Below, piece after piece: positions 7,806-14,983 of a DNA stretch of 64,000 nt. Made by a program: the position numbers and the translations under genes. Source of the DNA: UBA6115 sp040776985. GTDB taxonomy: Bacteria; Bacillota; Clostridia; Christensenellales; Aristaeellaceae. Below the pieces are notes generated by a model. It searched no databases, was not told the DNA's origin, and worked only from the letters and a program-made list of their open reading frames with translations. The stretch is from NCBI GenBank assembly GCA_040776985.1, contig JAXGZL010000001.1, positions 310,001 through 374,000 of the forward strand, read 5' to 3'. How positions within the stretch are numbered: the stretch's first letter is position 1; each line of letters begins with the position of its first letter.

Positions 7806-9077
7806 TTACCAGCTGTTGTTCATGGCCCGGGAGACCGCGTTTTGATGGGTGCCGTCCACCCGGCCGGTCTCATGGGTCTTGGACTTGTAGAAGTGGAGGC
7901 AGAAGTGCCCGTCATAGCCGTTGCCTGAAATGGTGTTGGTACCATGGGGCATGGTGTTGATGGAGCCGGCATAGACATGCCCGTTGTAGCGGACCAGGAC
8001 TGACCGGCGCGCCCAGGAATAGGAGCCGCCTGAGATGTCCTTCATGGTCTTGGCGTCGCCTGAGGACACCGGCTCCGCGTCCACATGGTTCACGCCGCTC
8101 CAGCGCCTGGCGGTGAAGGTGCGCCCGGTGGCCACATCCTTGACGGTGAAGGTCGCCCCCTTGGGAATCACATGGGTGCCGCCGTTGAACCAGTCCAGTC
8201 GTTCGGTTTCCACGGTGTAGTTGGCGGCGTTCTTGCCAAAGAGCTTGCGGATGGTGGAAAACCCCGCCACGCCGTCCGCCTTCAGCCCCACCGCCTTCTG
8301 ATAGCGGGTGACGGCCTCGGTGGTCTGCTTGCCATAACTGCTGTCAATGGGCGCCTTGTAATAGCCCCTGATCTTCAGCGCCTGCTGCAGGGCCTTCACA
8401 TGGCTGCCGGAGTTGCCGGGCCGGGTGGTGTTGGGCACGGTGATCTGGCCAATGCGGCTGATCCCCTTCATGCCCGGGTCATCCTTGGCGGTGGTTTCTG
8501 ACAGCTTGCCAAAGAGGCTCTGAATGGTTCTGCTGTCTGCCACCCCGGTGACGGAGAGCTTGTTGGCGCGCTGGTAGGCTTTCACCGCCTCCACCGTGGC
8601 TGGGCCATACTTGCCGTCCACATGCCCTGAATAGCACTTTTTGATCTGCAGGGCGCGCTGCAGCTTTTCCACATCCTCCCCGGCGCTGCCGTTCCGGGTC
8701 TCCCGGGGGGCAGAGCCCAAGCCGGAGATATACTTGGTCTTGGCGTATTTGCTGGTCACCGCGGGGGCTGCCAGGGCTTCCAGGCCCTTTCTGGCGGAGC
8801 TGGACAGATCCACAAATTTCTTCATCACATAGCCGGTGAAGGATTTATAACGGACCTTGTAAAAATCACCCGACACATCGCTGACGGTGACCTTGGCCCC
8901 CTTGGGCATCTTGTCGTAATAATCGGATGCTGTGTTGGCCTTTGCCCGCAGAAACACCTTGTCCGCGTTGACGGTGCCGGTGTAGGCCGCCGCCAGGGAC
9001 AAGGTGGGCAACAGCGCCACAAACAGAATCATCGCCAGCAGGGCAGCGGTTTTGCGTCTGGCAGTCTGTGTAAACAT
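7806..9077 (-). CDS. Secreted SH3 / peptidoglycan-binding protein with an uncharacterised C-terminal domain
   Basis: 423 residues. Signal peptide 1-29 (LPTLSLAAA). Residues ~32-90 form a bacterial SH3 domain (NADKVFLRAKANTASDYYDKM). Two PG_binding_1 domains follow, at ~130-190 (VEKLQRALQIKKCYSGHVDG) and ~220-275 (VKALQQALKIRGYYKAPIDS). Residues ~285-423 form a domain without an obvious name, rich in conserved-looking polar residues (RRWSGVNHVDAEP, YDGHFCLHFYKSKTH, DGTHQNAV). This C-terminal part could be a wall-acting enzyme or ligand domain. A strong promoter is 45 bp upstream and a terminator follows, so the gene is monocistronic. Confidence 0.88.
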   Translation of the reverse strand: MFTQTARRKTAALLAMILFVALLPTLSLAAAYTGTVNADKVFLRAKANTASDYYDKMPKGAKVTVSDVSGDFYKVRYKSFTGYVMKKFVDLSSSARKGLEALAAPAVTSKYAKTKYISGLGSAPRETRNGSAGEDVEKLQRALQIKKCYSGHVDGKYGPATVEAVKAYQRANKLSVTGVADSRTIQSLFGKLSETTAKDDPGMKGISRIGQITVPNTTRPGNSGSHVKALQQALKIRGYYKAPIDSSYGKQTTEAVTRYQKAVGLKADGVAGFSTIRKLFGKNAANYTVETERLDWFNGGTHVIPKGATFTVKDVATGRTFTARRWSGVNHVDAEPVSSGDAKTMKDISGGSYSWARRSVLVRYNGHVYAGSINTMPHGTNTISGNGYDGHFCLHFYKSKTHETGRVDGTHQNAVSRAMNNSW

Positions 9078-9122
9078 AATGGCCTCCTTGGCTTCAGGTC
9101 TCAGTGGGTTTCTGTTGAGCCC

Positions 9123-9151
9123 AATATATTACAAAGTTGTTAAGTTGTCAA
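9123..9151 (-). promoter_or_regulatory. Sigma-A promoter of the SH3/PG-binding protein gene
   Basis: TTGACA (9146-9151), 17-bp spacer, TATATT (9123-9128) on the minus strand. The surrounding 9125-9230 stretch is AT-rich and otherwise empty. Confidence 0.8.
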
Positions 9152-9233
9152 GCCTTGTTTTTAATATTTTATTAAATTGTAGTGTCGCTGCATAAAAACA
9201 AGCGTCCGGCCATTATATTATTTTATCAGGTGC

Positions 9234-10115
9234 TTAACGGAGGGATTTTTCCCGGGCCTTGAAGTTCTGGCGGATGTAGCCGGCGGCCAGGGTGAGGATG
9301 ATGAGGGTCATCATCACGGAGGCGGCGGAGGCGAAGCCCACCTTGAACATGTTGACGCCGTTGTGGTAGATGTACTGGGTGATGGTGGCGGTGGTGTTGG
9401 CGGGGCCGCCCTTGGTGAGGATGTTGACCTTGTCAAACAGGCGGAAGGTGTCAATGACCCTGAGGAGGGAGACCATAATGATGTTGCGCATGATGTTGGG
9501 CACGGTGACAAAGCGGAACTGGCTCCACTTGCCAGCGCCGTCAATGGCGGCCGCCTCGTACTGCCCCTGGGGGATGCCCTGCATGGCGGCGTAGAGCAGC
9601 AGGAAGGCAAAAGGGGTGTACTGCCAGATGTCAATCACCAGGATGGCGTAAAAGGCGGTGTTCACATCCATCAGCCAGTTGACCGGGGAGAGGCCGAAAA
9701 CGCCCAGCAGATTGTTGAGCAGGCCATAGTTGTTGGACAGCATGATCTGCCAGATCAGGGCCACGGTCACCGGGGGCAGCAGGGTGGGCAGCAGGGTCAT
9801 GGTGCGCAGGGCTTTTTGCGCCTTGTTGGCGCTTTTCACCAGGACGGCCACGGCCAAGCCCAGCAGCACCTCAAAGAACACCGCCAGCGCCGTGAAGCGC
9901 AGGGTGTTGCCCAGCGCCTGCAGGAAATACTGGTCTTTGAAGAGCTTGACAAAGTTATCAAACAGGATGAACTTGGGCGCCCTGGTGGACAGGTAATAGT
10001 AGTCCGTCAGGCTGTACCAGAGGATGAACAGCAGCGGAAAAATGCTCAGCACCGTGATGACCAGCATCGCGGGGGAGCTCATCAGATAGGCATACAGGGT
10101 GTTTTTCTTTTTCAC
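9234..10115 (-). CDS. Sugar ABC transporter permease (MalF/UgpA type)
   Basis: 293 residues with six predicted membrane helices. The EAA loop that docks the ATPase is at about residues 188-207 (EAAAIDGAGKWSQFRFVTVP). It is the last gene of a three-gene operon (permease, binding protein, permease), read in the minus direction. No ATPase is encoded in the operon; Bacillota often use a shared MsmX/UgpC-type ATPase encoded elsewhere. The substrate is probably a carbohydrate, inferred from family alone. Confidence 0.92.
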   Translation of the reverse strand: MKKKNTLYAYLMSSPAMLVITVLSIFPLLFILWYSLTDYYYLSTRAPKFILFDNFVKLFKDQYFLQALGNTLRFTALAVFFEVLLGLAVAVLVKSANKAQKALRTMTLLPTLLPPVTVALIWQIMLSNNYGLLNNLLGVFGLSPVNWLMDVNTAFYAILVIDIWQYTPFAFLLLYAAMQGIPQGQYEAAAIDGAGKWSQFRFVTVPNIMRNIIMVSLLRVIDTFRLFDKVNILTKGGPANTTATITQYIYHNGVNMFKVGFASAASVMMTLIILTLAAGYIRQNFKAREKSLR

Positions 10116-10135
10116 AGCTGTCCTCCGGTCAGGGG

Positions 10136-10168
10136 GCGGGGAACCGGTTCCAAGAACCGGCTCCCCGC
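10136..10168 (-). other. Intra-operon hairpin downstream of the binding-protein gene
   Basis: A 14-bp stem with one mismatch (GCGGGGAACCGGTT / AACCGGCTCCCCGC) lies 8 bp after the binding-protein stop. No T-run follows on the minus strand, so it is more likely an mRNA 3' stabiliser or partial barrier than a full terminator. Similar hairpins follow the two other binding-protein genes in the window. Confidence 0.6.
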
Positions 10169-10175
10169 AGAATGA

Positions 10176-11387
10176 TTACTTCATCACGTCTTCGATGGCA
10201 GCCTTGGCGTCCTTCAGCGCGTCATCCACGGACTTGATGCCGGAGGTGGCGTTGGACAGCTCAATGCCAAAGACGTTCTCGATGTCGCCCCAGCGGGGGG
10301 TGCGGGGACGCTCCCGGGAGGCCTGGGTGGCTTCCAGCAGGGTGGCGTAGAAGGGGAACTCCTTGGCCAAGGCTTCGTCGGTGAAGACGCTCACCCGGGT
10401 GGGCACGGCGCCGTTGTTGGCGGCGGTCTTCTGGGTTTCAGCGCTGGTGAGGTAGACAAGCAGCTTCAGGGCCAGGTCCGCGTTCTGGGTGTTGGCGGGG
10501 ATGCCCATCAGCCAGTTGCCGATCATGCCGGCGGGGTTCTCGGTGGCGTCAGCGGTCGCCTTACCGGGGATCTTGGCATAGCCGGCCGTGGAGGCCTTAC
10601 CGGAGATGTACCAGCTGGGCCAGCCCAGGCTCATGGCGGCCTTGCCGTCAGCGACGGAGGAAACGATGTCGTTCTTCTCATAGTTGGCGCCGTTTGCCAG
10701 CAGCTGGATGTACAGGTTCAGGGCGTCCTTGGCCTCTTGGGAGTCCACCAGCACATTCCAGTCCGCGTCAAAGATGTTGCCGCCAAAGGCCCAGAGCAGG
10801 GGCATGAAGTCGCCCACGATGGGGTTGCCCTGCTGGCCACGGATCACATAGCCCACCTTGCCGTCCTGGCCGTTGACGGCCTTGGCGATGTCCAGGGCGC
10901 CTTCCCAGGAGTCCGGCACCTCTTTGCCGGCGGCAGCCAGCACATCGGCGTTGTAGAACAGCAGGGTGACGTTGCCCGCAAAGGGCAGGGCAAAGGTGTC
11001 GCCCTGGCCGTAAGGGGCCTTGCCCAGGGCCAGGGAAGCGGGGACAAAGTCCGCGTCGTCCTGATAGCCCTTTTCGGTCAGGTTCATCAGCATCCCGGCC
11101 TCGGTCACCTCGGGCATCCAGGGATCGTCCAGCATCACGATGTCATAGGCGCCGGCCTTGTTGCGGCTGTCCAGGGCGATCTTCTGCTTGAGGTCCGGGT
11201 TTTCCAGGCCCAGCACCTCGATAACGCAGTTGTTGTCTTTTTCAAACTGAGCCTTGACGGCGTTGATCACGTCCACATGGCTGCCGCCCCGGGCAGCGAT
11301 GACCAGTTTGGTGGGTTCAGCCAGAGCGCCGGGCACAAGGGCCAGCACCAGGAGCAGGGTCAGGAGCAGGGAAATGGTTCTTTTCAT
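10176..11387 (-). CDS. Sugar ABC transporter substrate-binding protein
   Basis: 403 residues of the extracellular solute-binding family 1 (MalE/UgpB-like). The signal peptide 1-23 ends VPGALA-E and contains no lipobox cysteine, so the mature protein is not predicted to be lipid-anchored. Mature features include KLVIAARGGSHVDVINAVKAQFEK and YDIVMLDDPWMPEVTEAGML, typical of family 1 ligands. AAAGGAACCC lies before the ATG. It sits between the two permease genes, and the hairpin after it would favour its higher expression. Substrate unknown. Confidence 0.9.
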   Translation of the reverse strand: MKRTISLLLTLLLVLALVPGALAEPTKLVIAARGGSHVDVINAVKAQFEKDNNCVIEVLGLENPDLKQKIALDSRNKAGAYDIVMLDDPWMPEVTEAGMLMNLTEKGYQDDADFVPASLALGKAPYGQGDTFALPFAGNVTLLFYNADVLAAAGKEVPDSWEGALDIAKAVNGQDGKVGYVIRGQQGNPIVGDFMPLLWAFGGNIFDADWNVLVDSQEAKDALNLYIQLLANGANYEKNDIVSSVADGKAAMSLGWPSWYISGKASTAGYAKIPGKATADATENPAGMIGNWLMGIPANTQNADLALKLLVYLTSAETQKTAANNGAVPTRVSVFTDEALAKEFPFYATLLEATQASRERPRTPRWGDIENVFGIELSNATSGIKSVDDALKDAKAAIEDVMK

Positions 11388-11408
11388 GGTTGGGTTCCTT
11401 TCTTGTTG

Positions 11409-12245
11409 TTATTCTTTTACCGCACCACCGGAAAGCCCGGCGATGAGAAAATTCTGGGCAAACAGGACAAACAGCGCGATGGGCACCAGGGACAACACCC
11501 CGCCGGCGGCGATGTTCCCCCACTGGGTCAGCTCCTGCTCGCTGTTTAAGGTGGACAGGGTGAGGGGGATGGTGAAGTTGCTGGGGCTTTGGATGAAAAT
11601 GGCGCTGTAAAGATACTCGTTCCAGCTGGTCATGAAGGACAGGATGGCCACCGCCGTCAGCCCCGGCAGCACCTGGGGCAAAACAATCCGGGCGAACAGC
11701 TGATGTTCGCTGGCGCCGTCAACCGCGGCGCTCTCCTCCACCTCCACGGGCAAGGCCTCAAAGAAGGTGATCATAAACCAGATGATGAAGGGAATGTTGA
11801 TCAGCAGGTGGGAGAGGATCAGCGGGATCTTGGTGGACAGCAGCCCTGCGTCTGACATCAGGATATAAAGTGGCAGCGCAAAGGCGATGGGCGGCAGGAT
11901 GCGCAGCAGCAGCACCCAGAACAGCATGGCCCCCTTCATCTTGAAGCGGAAGCGGGCTCGGGCCAGGATATAGGCGCAGCACAGGCCAAAGGCCAGCGCC
12001 AGCGCCAGGGACACCAGGGTGACGGTGAGGCTGTTGGCGATGGACAGGCCAAAGGCCTTGGTCTCAAACAGGTCAACGAAATGCTCCAGGGAGAAGCTCT
12101 GGGGCAGGAGGTTCAGCGCGCCGAACAGCTCCCCCTTTTCCCGGATGGCCAGGGAGAACATCCAGTAGATGGGGAACAGCGTCCAAATCAGGAACAGGCC
12201 AAGGATCATCAGCTTGGCTGTCCGCCTGGGAAGCGTTGTGCGCAT
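11409..12245 (-). CDS. Sugar ABC transporter permease (MalG/UgpE type)
   Basis: 278 residues, six membrane helices, EAA loop around residues 170-190 (ESAAVDGASEHQLFARIVLP). It is the first gene of the permease-binding protein-permease operon. The gene begins 50 bp after the pyruvate kinase stop, with the pyk terminator between them. I see no strong promoter in that gap, so partial read-through from pyk may supply transcription. Confidence 0.91.
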   Translation of the reverse strand: MRTTLPRRTAKLMILGLFLIWTLFPIYWMFSLAIREKGELFGALNLLPQSFSLEHFVDLFETKAFGLSIANSLTVTLVSLALALAFGLCCAYILARARFRFKMKGAMLFWVLLLRILPPIAFALPLYILMSDAGLLSTKIPLILSHLLINIPFIIWFMITFFEALPVEVEESAAVDGASEHQLFARIVLPQVLPGLTAVAILSFMTSWNEYLYSAIFIQSPSNFTIPLTLSTLNSEQELTQWGNIAAGGVLSLVPIALFVLFAQNFLIAGLSGGAVKE

Positions 12246-12272
12246 GGCTACCTCACGAAATATTATTGAAAG

Positions 12273-12297
12273 AAAAAGACAGCATGGCTTTGCTGTC
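12273..12297 (-). terminator. Intrinsic terminator of pyk
   Basis: GACAGC/GCTGTC stem (12278-12297) followed by five T on the minus strand (12277-12273). The hairpin overlaps the pyk stop codon. Confidence 0.65.
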
Positions 12298-13720
12298 AGT
12301 CAGGAACATGGGCCACCTTGATCAGGTTGGTGCCGCCCACATGGGACAGCGGAATGCCGGCGGTCAGCACCACCAGGTCCCCGGCCTTGACCAGCCCTTC
12401 GTGCTTGGCGGTGTTGATGGCCTGGTCAAACAGCACCTCCATCACCTTCTCCTCGCCCACCATCAGGCCCGTCACGCCCCAGGACAGGCTCATCTGCCGC
12501 CAGACGGTGGCGTCCGGCGTGCAGGCGATGATGGGGATGTCCGAGCGGAAGCGGCTGAGCATGTAGGCGGTGGTGCCGGACTTGGTAACCGAGATGATGG
12601 CATCCGCCTTCAGGTTATAGGCCACCAGGCAGGTGGCGTGGGAGATGGCGTCGGTGATGTTGTGGGCGTCCTCATACATGTTGTCCACAAAGAAGCGCTT
12701 TTTATAGTTGATGTCACGCTCCGTGCGCTCCGCAATCCGGGCCATGGTGCGCACGGCTTCCACCGGGTATTTGCCGCTGGCGGTCTCGCCGGACAGCATG
12801 ATCACGCTGGTGCCGTCATAGATGGCGTTGGCCACGTCGGTGATTTCCGCCCGGGTGGGGCGGGAGTTGTGCACCATGCTCTCCAGCATCTGGGTGGCGG
12901 TGACCACCTGCTTGCCGGCCATGGAGGCCACCTTGATGATGCGCTTTTGCACCACCGGGATCTCCTCAAAGGGGATTTCCACCCCCATGTCGCCCCGGGC
13001 AATCATCACCGAGTCGCAGACGGTGATGATGTCCGTCAGGTTGGCCACGCCCTCTGCGTTTTCAATCTTGGCCATGATGCGCACATGGGCGCCGCCGTTT
13101 TCGTCCAGGAAGTCGCGCATCATCTGCACGTCCTCCCGCTTTCTGACAAAGCTGGCAGCCACGATGTCAAAGCCGGTCCTGATGCCAAAGCGGATGTCCT
13201 CCTTGTCCCGCTCTGACATGTAGGGGATGGACAGGCGAGCGCCGGGGATGTTGACCCCTTTGCGGTTGGTCAGCTCCCCGCCGATCACCACCTTGGTGCG
13301 GATGCGGTCTGGCAGCACCTCCAGCACTTCCAGCTCAATCAGCCCGTCATCCAGCAATATCCGCTTGCTGTCCCCCAATTCCTGGGGCAGGCTGGGGTAG
13401 GACAGGGACACGTGCAGCTGGTCCCCCTCTGACTCATAGGTGACCAGGTCAAAATACTCATCCGCCCTAAGCGTGATGCCGCCGTCCCGGAAGTTGCCGA
13501 TGCGCACCTCCGGCCCCTTGGTGTCAAGGATGGTGGCGATGGCCACCCCCAGGTCATTCCTGACCCTGTTCAGCTCGCCAAACAGCTTCAGATGGCTCTC
13601 ATGGGTGCCGTGGGAAAAGTTAAACCGGGCCACATTCATCCCGGCTTCCACCATCGCCCGGATCACCTCACGGGTGTTGGAAGCGGGGCCCAGGGTGCAA
13701 ATGATCTTGGTTTTACGCAT
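12296..13720 (-). CDS. pyk: Pyruvate kinase
   Basis: 474 residues starting MRKTKIICTLGPAS (13720), with GGAGAG upstream; the longer open frame upstream is promoter DNA. Converts phosphoenolpyruvate and ADP to pyruvate and ATP. Diagnostic segments: FNFSHGTHESH, ILDTKGPEVRIG, RIMAKIENAEGV with the catalytic Lys, and MIARGDMGVEIP. The allosteric C-domain is present (ADAIISVTKSGTTAYMLSRFR); the extra PEP-utiliser domain found in Bacillus is absent. An insertion sequence lies directly upstream of its -35 box, but the core promoter is intact. Confidence 0.98.
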   Translation of the reverse strand: MRKTKIICTLGPASNTREVIRAMVEAGMNVARFNFSHGTHESHLKLFGELNRVRNDLGVAIATILDTKGPEVRIGNFRDGGITLRADEYFDLVTYESEGDQLHVSLSYPSLPQELGDSKRILLDDGLIELEVLEVLPDRIRTKVVIGGELTNRKGVNIPGARLSIPYMSERDKEDIRFGIRTGFDIVAASFVRKREDVQMMRDFLDENGGAHVRIMAKIENAEGVANLTDIITVCDSVMIARGDMGVEIPFEEIPVVQKRIIKVASMAGKQVVTATQMLESMVHNSRPTRAEITDVANAIYDGTSVIMLSGETASGKYPVEAVRTMARIAERTERDINYKKRFFVDNMYEDAHNITDAISHATCLVAYNLKADAIISVTKSGTTAYMLSRFRSDIPIIACTPDATVWRQMSLSWGVTGLMVGEEKVMEVLFDQAINTAKHEGLVKAGDLVVLTAGIPLSHVGGTNLIKVAHVPD

Positions 13721-13757
13721 GTTTCTCTCCTTGCGGACGCCACTGTGTCCAACTCGG

Positions 13758-13786
13758 AGTATAGTCCAATCGAATGTTGAAATCAA
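13758..13786 (-). promoter_or_regulatory. pyk promoter
   Basis: TTGATT -35 (13781-13786) and TATACT -10 (13758-13763) with a 17-bp spacer on the minus strand, 40 bp upstream of the pyk ATG. The left target duplication of the insertion sequence begins at 13786, the first base of the -35 box. Confidence 0.75.
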
Positions 13787-13810
13787 GGAAAGAGACAGTA
13801 AAGTCAGATC
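13786..13810. repeat. Left 25-bp target-site duplication of the insertion sequence
   Basis: These 25 bp (AGGAAAGAGACAG...AGTCAGATC) recur exactly at 14878-14902 on the far side of the element, in the same orientation. They are the flanking target duplication because the inverted ends begin immediately inside them. Confidence 0.85.
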
Positions 13811-14877
13811 TGTAGGAGTACCATACATATTGGACAACGAGGCAGAAAGGAGGCGTAAAGGAAGAGAAAGGGTTCAAATCGGTTAGAATGTTGTTGCTCG
13901 ACAATTCAACGAAAGGAACTCTTTCTCTATGAGCAGTATAGCCCAGGACATGAAGTATCGGCAATCTTTGGTCAATTTTGCAGTTAAGTACGGCGCTGGC
14001 AAAGCATCCAGGAAGTACAATCGGGCACGGTCATATGTGTATTTTTGGTTGAGTCGTTACGACGGGACACTGGAATCCCTGGCTTGCAGATCACGCAGGC
14101 CCCACAGCCATCCTAACCAGCACACCGCACAGGAAATCGCACTGCTGCGAAACATGTGCCGAAGAAACCCCAGGCTGGGCAGGGTAGAGCTGTGGTGCAG
14201 GCTAAGGAAACGAGGATATACAAGGTCATTGAGTGGCCTCTACCGCATCCTCCACAAGCTCCATCTGCAACCAAAGCCAAAGAAGAAGATCTACAAGCCA
14301 AAGCCGTATCAGCAGATGACCTATCCGGGTGAGCGCATCCAAATCGATGTTAAAATCGTTCCAAAGGCCTGTAAAGTAGGCGAAGCAGCCAATGAGCGCC
14401 TGGTACAATACACAGCCATCGACGAGTTCACCCGCTTGCGCTACCTAAAGGCCTACATGGAGCAAAACACGTATTCTTCCAAGGACTTCCTGCTCAGTTT
14501 GGTTCCCTACTATCTCAAGAGAGGAATCGAGATCCAATGCATCCAAACTGACAATGGGCTTGAGTTTACCAATCGCTTGGCCGGCAATCAGACTTCTCGG
14601 ATGACCGCCTTTGAATTGGCGGCACAGACGCTGGGCATTAAACTGAAGCATATCCGCCCATATACGCCCAGGCATAATGGTAAAGTTGAACGAAGTCACA
14701 GGGAAGACCAAAAGAGATTCTACAGTAACCGAACCTTCTATTCATTCGAAGATTTTGCCAGGCAGCTCGCTGCCCGGCAACCCCGGAGCAACCAGCTCCC
14801 GATGAGACCCCTGGGCTTCCTCTCCCCAGTGGAGTTCCTGAAAGCACACACTGTCCAACATGTTTGACAAACCTACA
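13811..14877 (+). mobile_element. IS481/IS1202-like insertion sequence, 1067 bp
   Basis: The element runs from TGTAGG (13811) to CCTACA (14877). Its terminal inverted repeats match at 20 of the first 26 positions, with TGTAGG and a TTGGACA block shared. One DDE transposase gene fills it. It is flanked by exact 25-bp direct repeats. IS481 members usually make short duplications, whereas the IS1202 group is known for long ones of about 24-29 bp, so the duplication fits that branch. Both ends and the reading frame are intact, so it may be active. Confidence 0.88.
13929..14867 (+). CDS. DDE transposase of the IS481/IS1202-like element
   Basis: 312 residues, single frame. Residues ~15-110 hold helix-turn-helix segments (GAGKASRKYNRARSYVYFWL; LRKRGYTRSLSGLYRIL). 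The rve-type catalytic core follows, with the first Asp in RIQIDVKIVP (~139), the second in CIQTDNGLEFTNR (~198) and the Glu in HNGKVERSHREDQ (~255). The C-terminus PMRPLGFLSPVEFL is typical of this group. AAAGGA precedes the ATG at 13929. Transcribed away from pyk. Confidence 0.93.
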   Translation: MSSIAQDMKYRQSLVNFAVKYGAGKASRKYNRARSYVYFWLSRYDGTLESLACRSRRPHSHPNQHTAQEIALLRNMCRRNPRLGRVELWCRLRKRGYTRSLSGLYRILHKLHLQPKPKKKIYKPKPYQQMTYPGERIQIDVKIVPKACKVGEAANERLVQYTAIDEFTRLRYLKAYMEQNTYSSKDFLLSLVPYYLKRGIEIQCIQTDNGLEFTNRLAGNQTSRMTAFELAAQTLGIKLKHIRPYTPRHNGKVERSHREDQKRFYSNRTFYSFEDFARQLAARQPRSNQLPMRPLGFLSPVEFLKAHTVQHV

Positions 14878-14902
14878 AGGAAAGAGACAGTAAAGTCAGA
14901 TC
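14878..14902. repeat. Right 25-bp target-site duplication of the insertion sequence
   Basis: Exact copy of 13786-13810, directly adjoining the right inverted end of the element. Confidence 0.85.
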
Positions 14903-14923
14903 AAGGACTTGTAAAATAACAAG

Positions 14924-14955
14924 GGCTGCCGCACTTGCAACAAAATGCGGCAGCC
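14924..14955 (-). terminator. Terminator of the secreted flavoprotein gene
   Basis: Perfect 10-bp stem GGCTGCCGCA/TGCGGCAGCC followed on the minus strand by CTTGTTATTTT. It lies about 30 bp past the stop at 14984. Confidence 0.75.
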
Positions 14956-14983
14956 TGTGCAATGGGTAGAAGATTGGAAGGGA

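Noticed and set aside
10136..10168. Full transcription terminator ending the operon after the binding protein
   Set aside because: No T-run follows and the permease gene 20 bp downstream has no other promoter.
12246..12295. Independent promoter for the 9.2-12.2 kb sugar ABC operon
   Set aside because: AATAAT-like boxes exist, but no -35 at a proper distance was found, so none is annotated.
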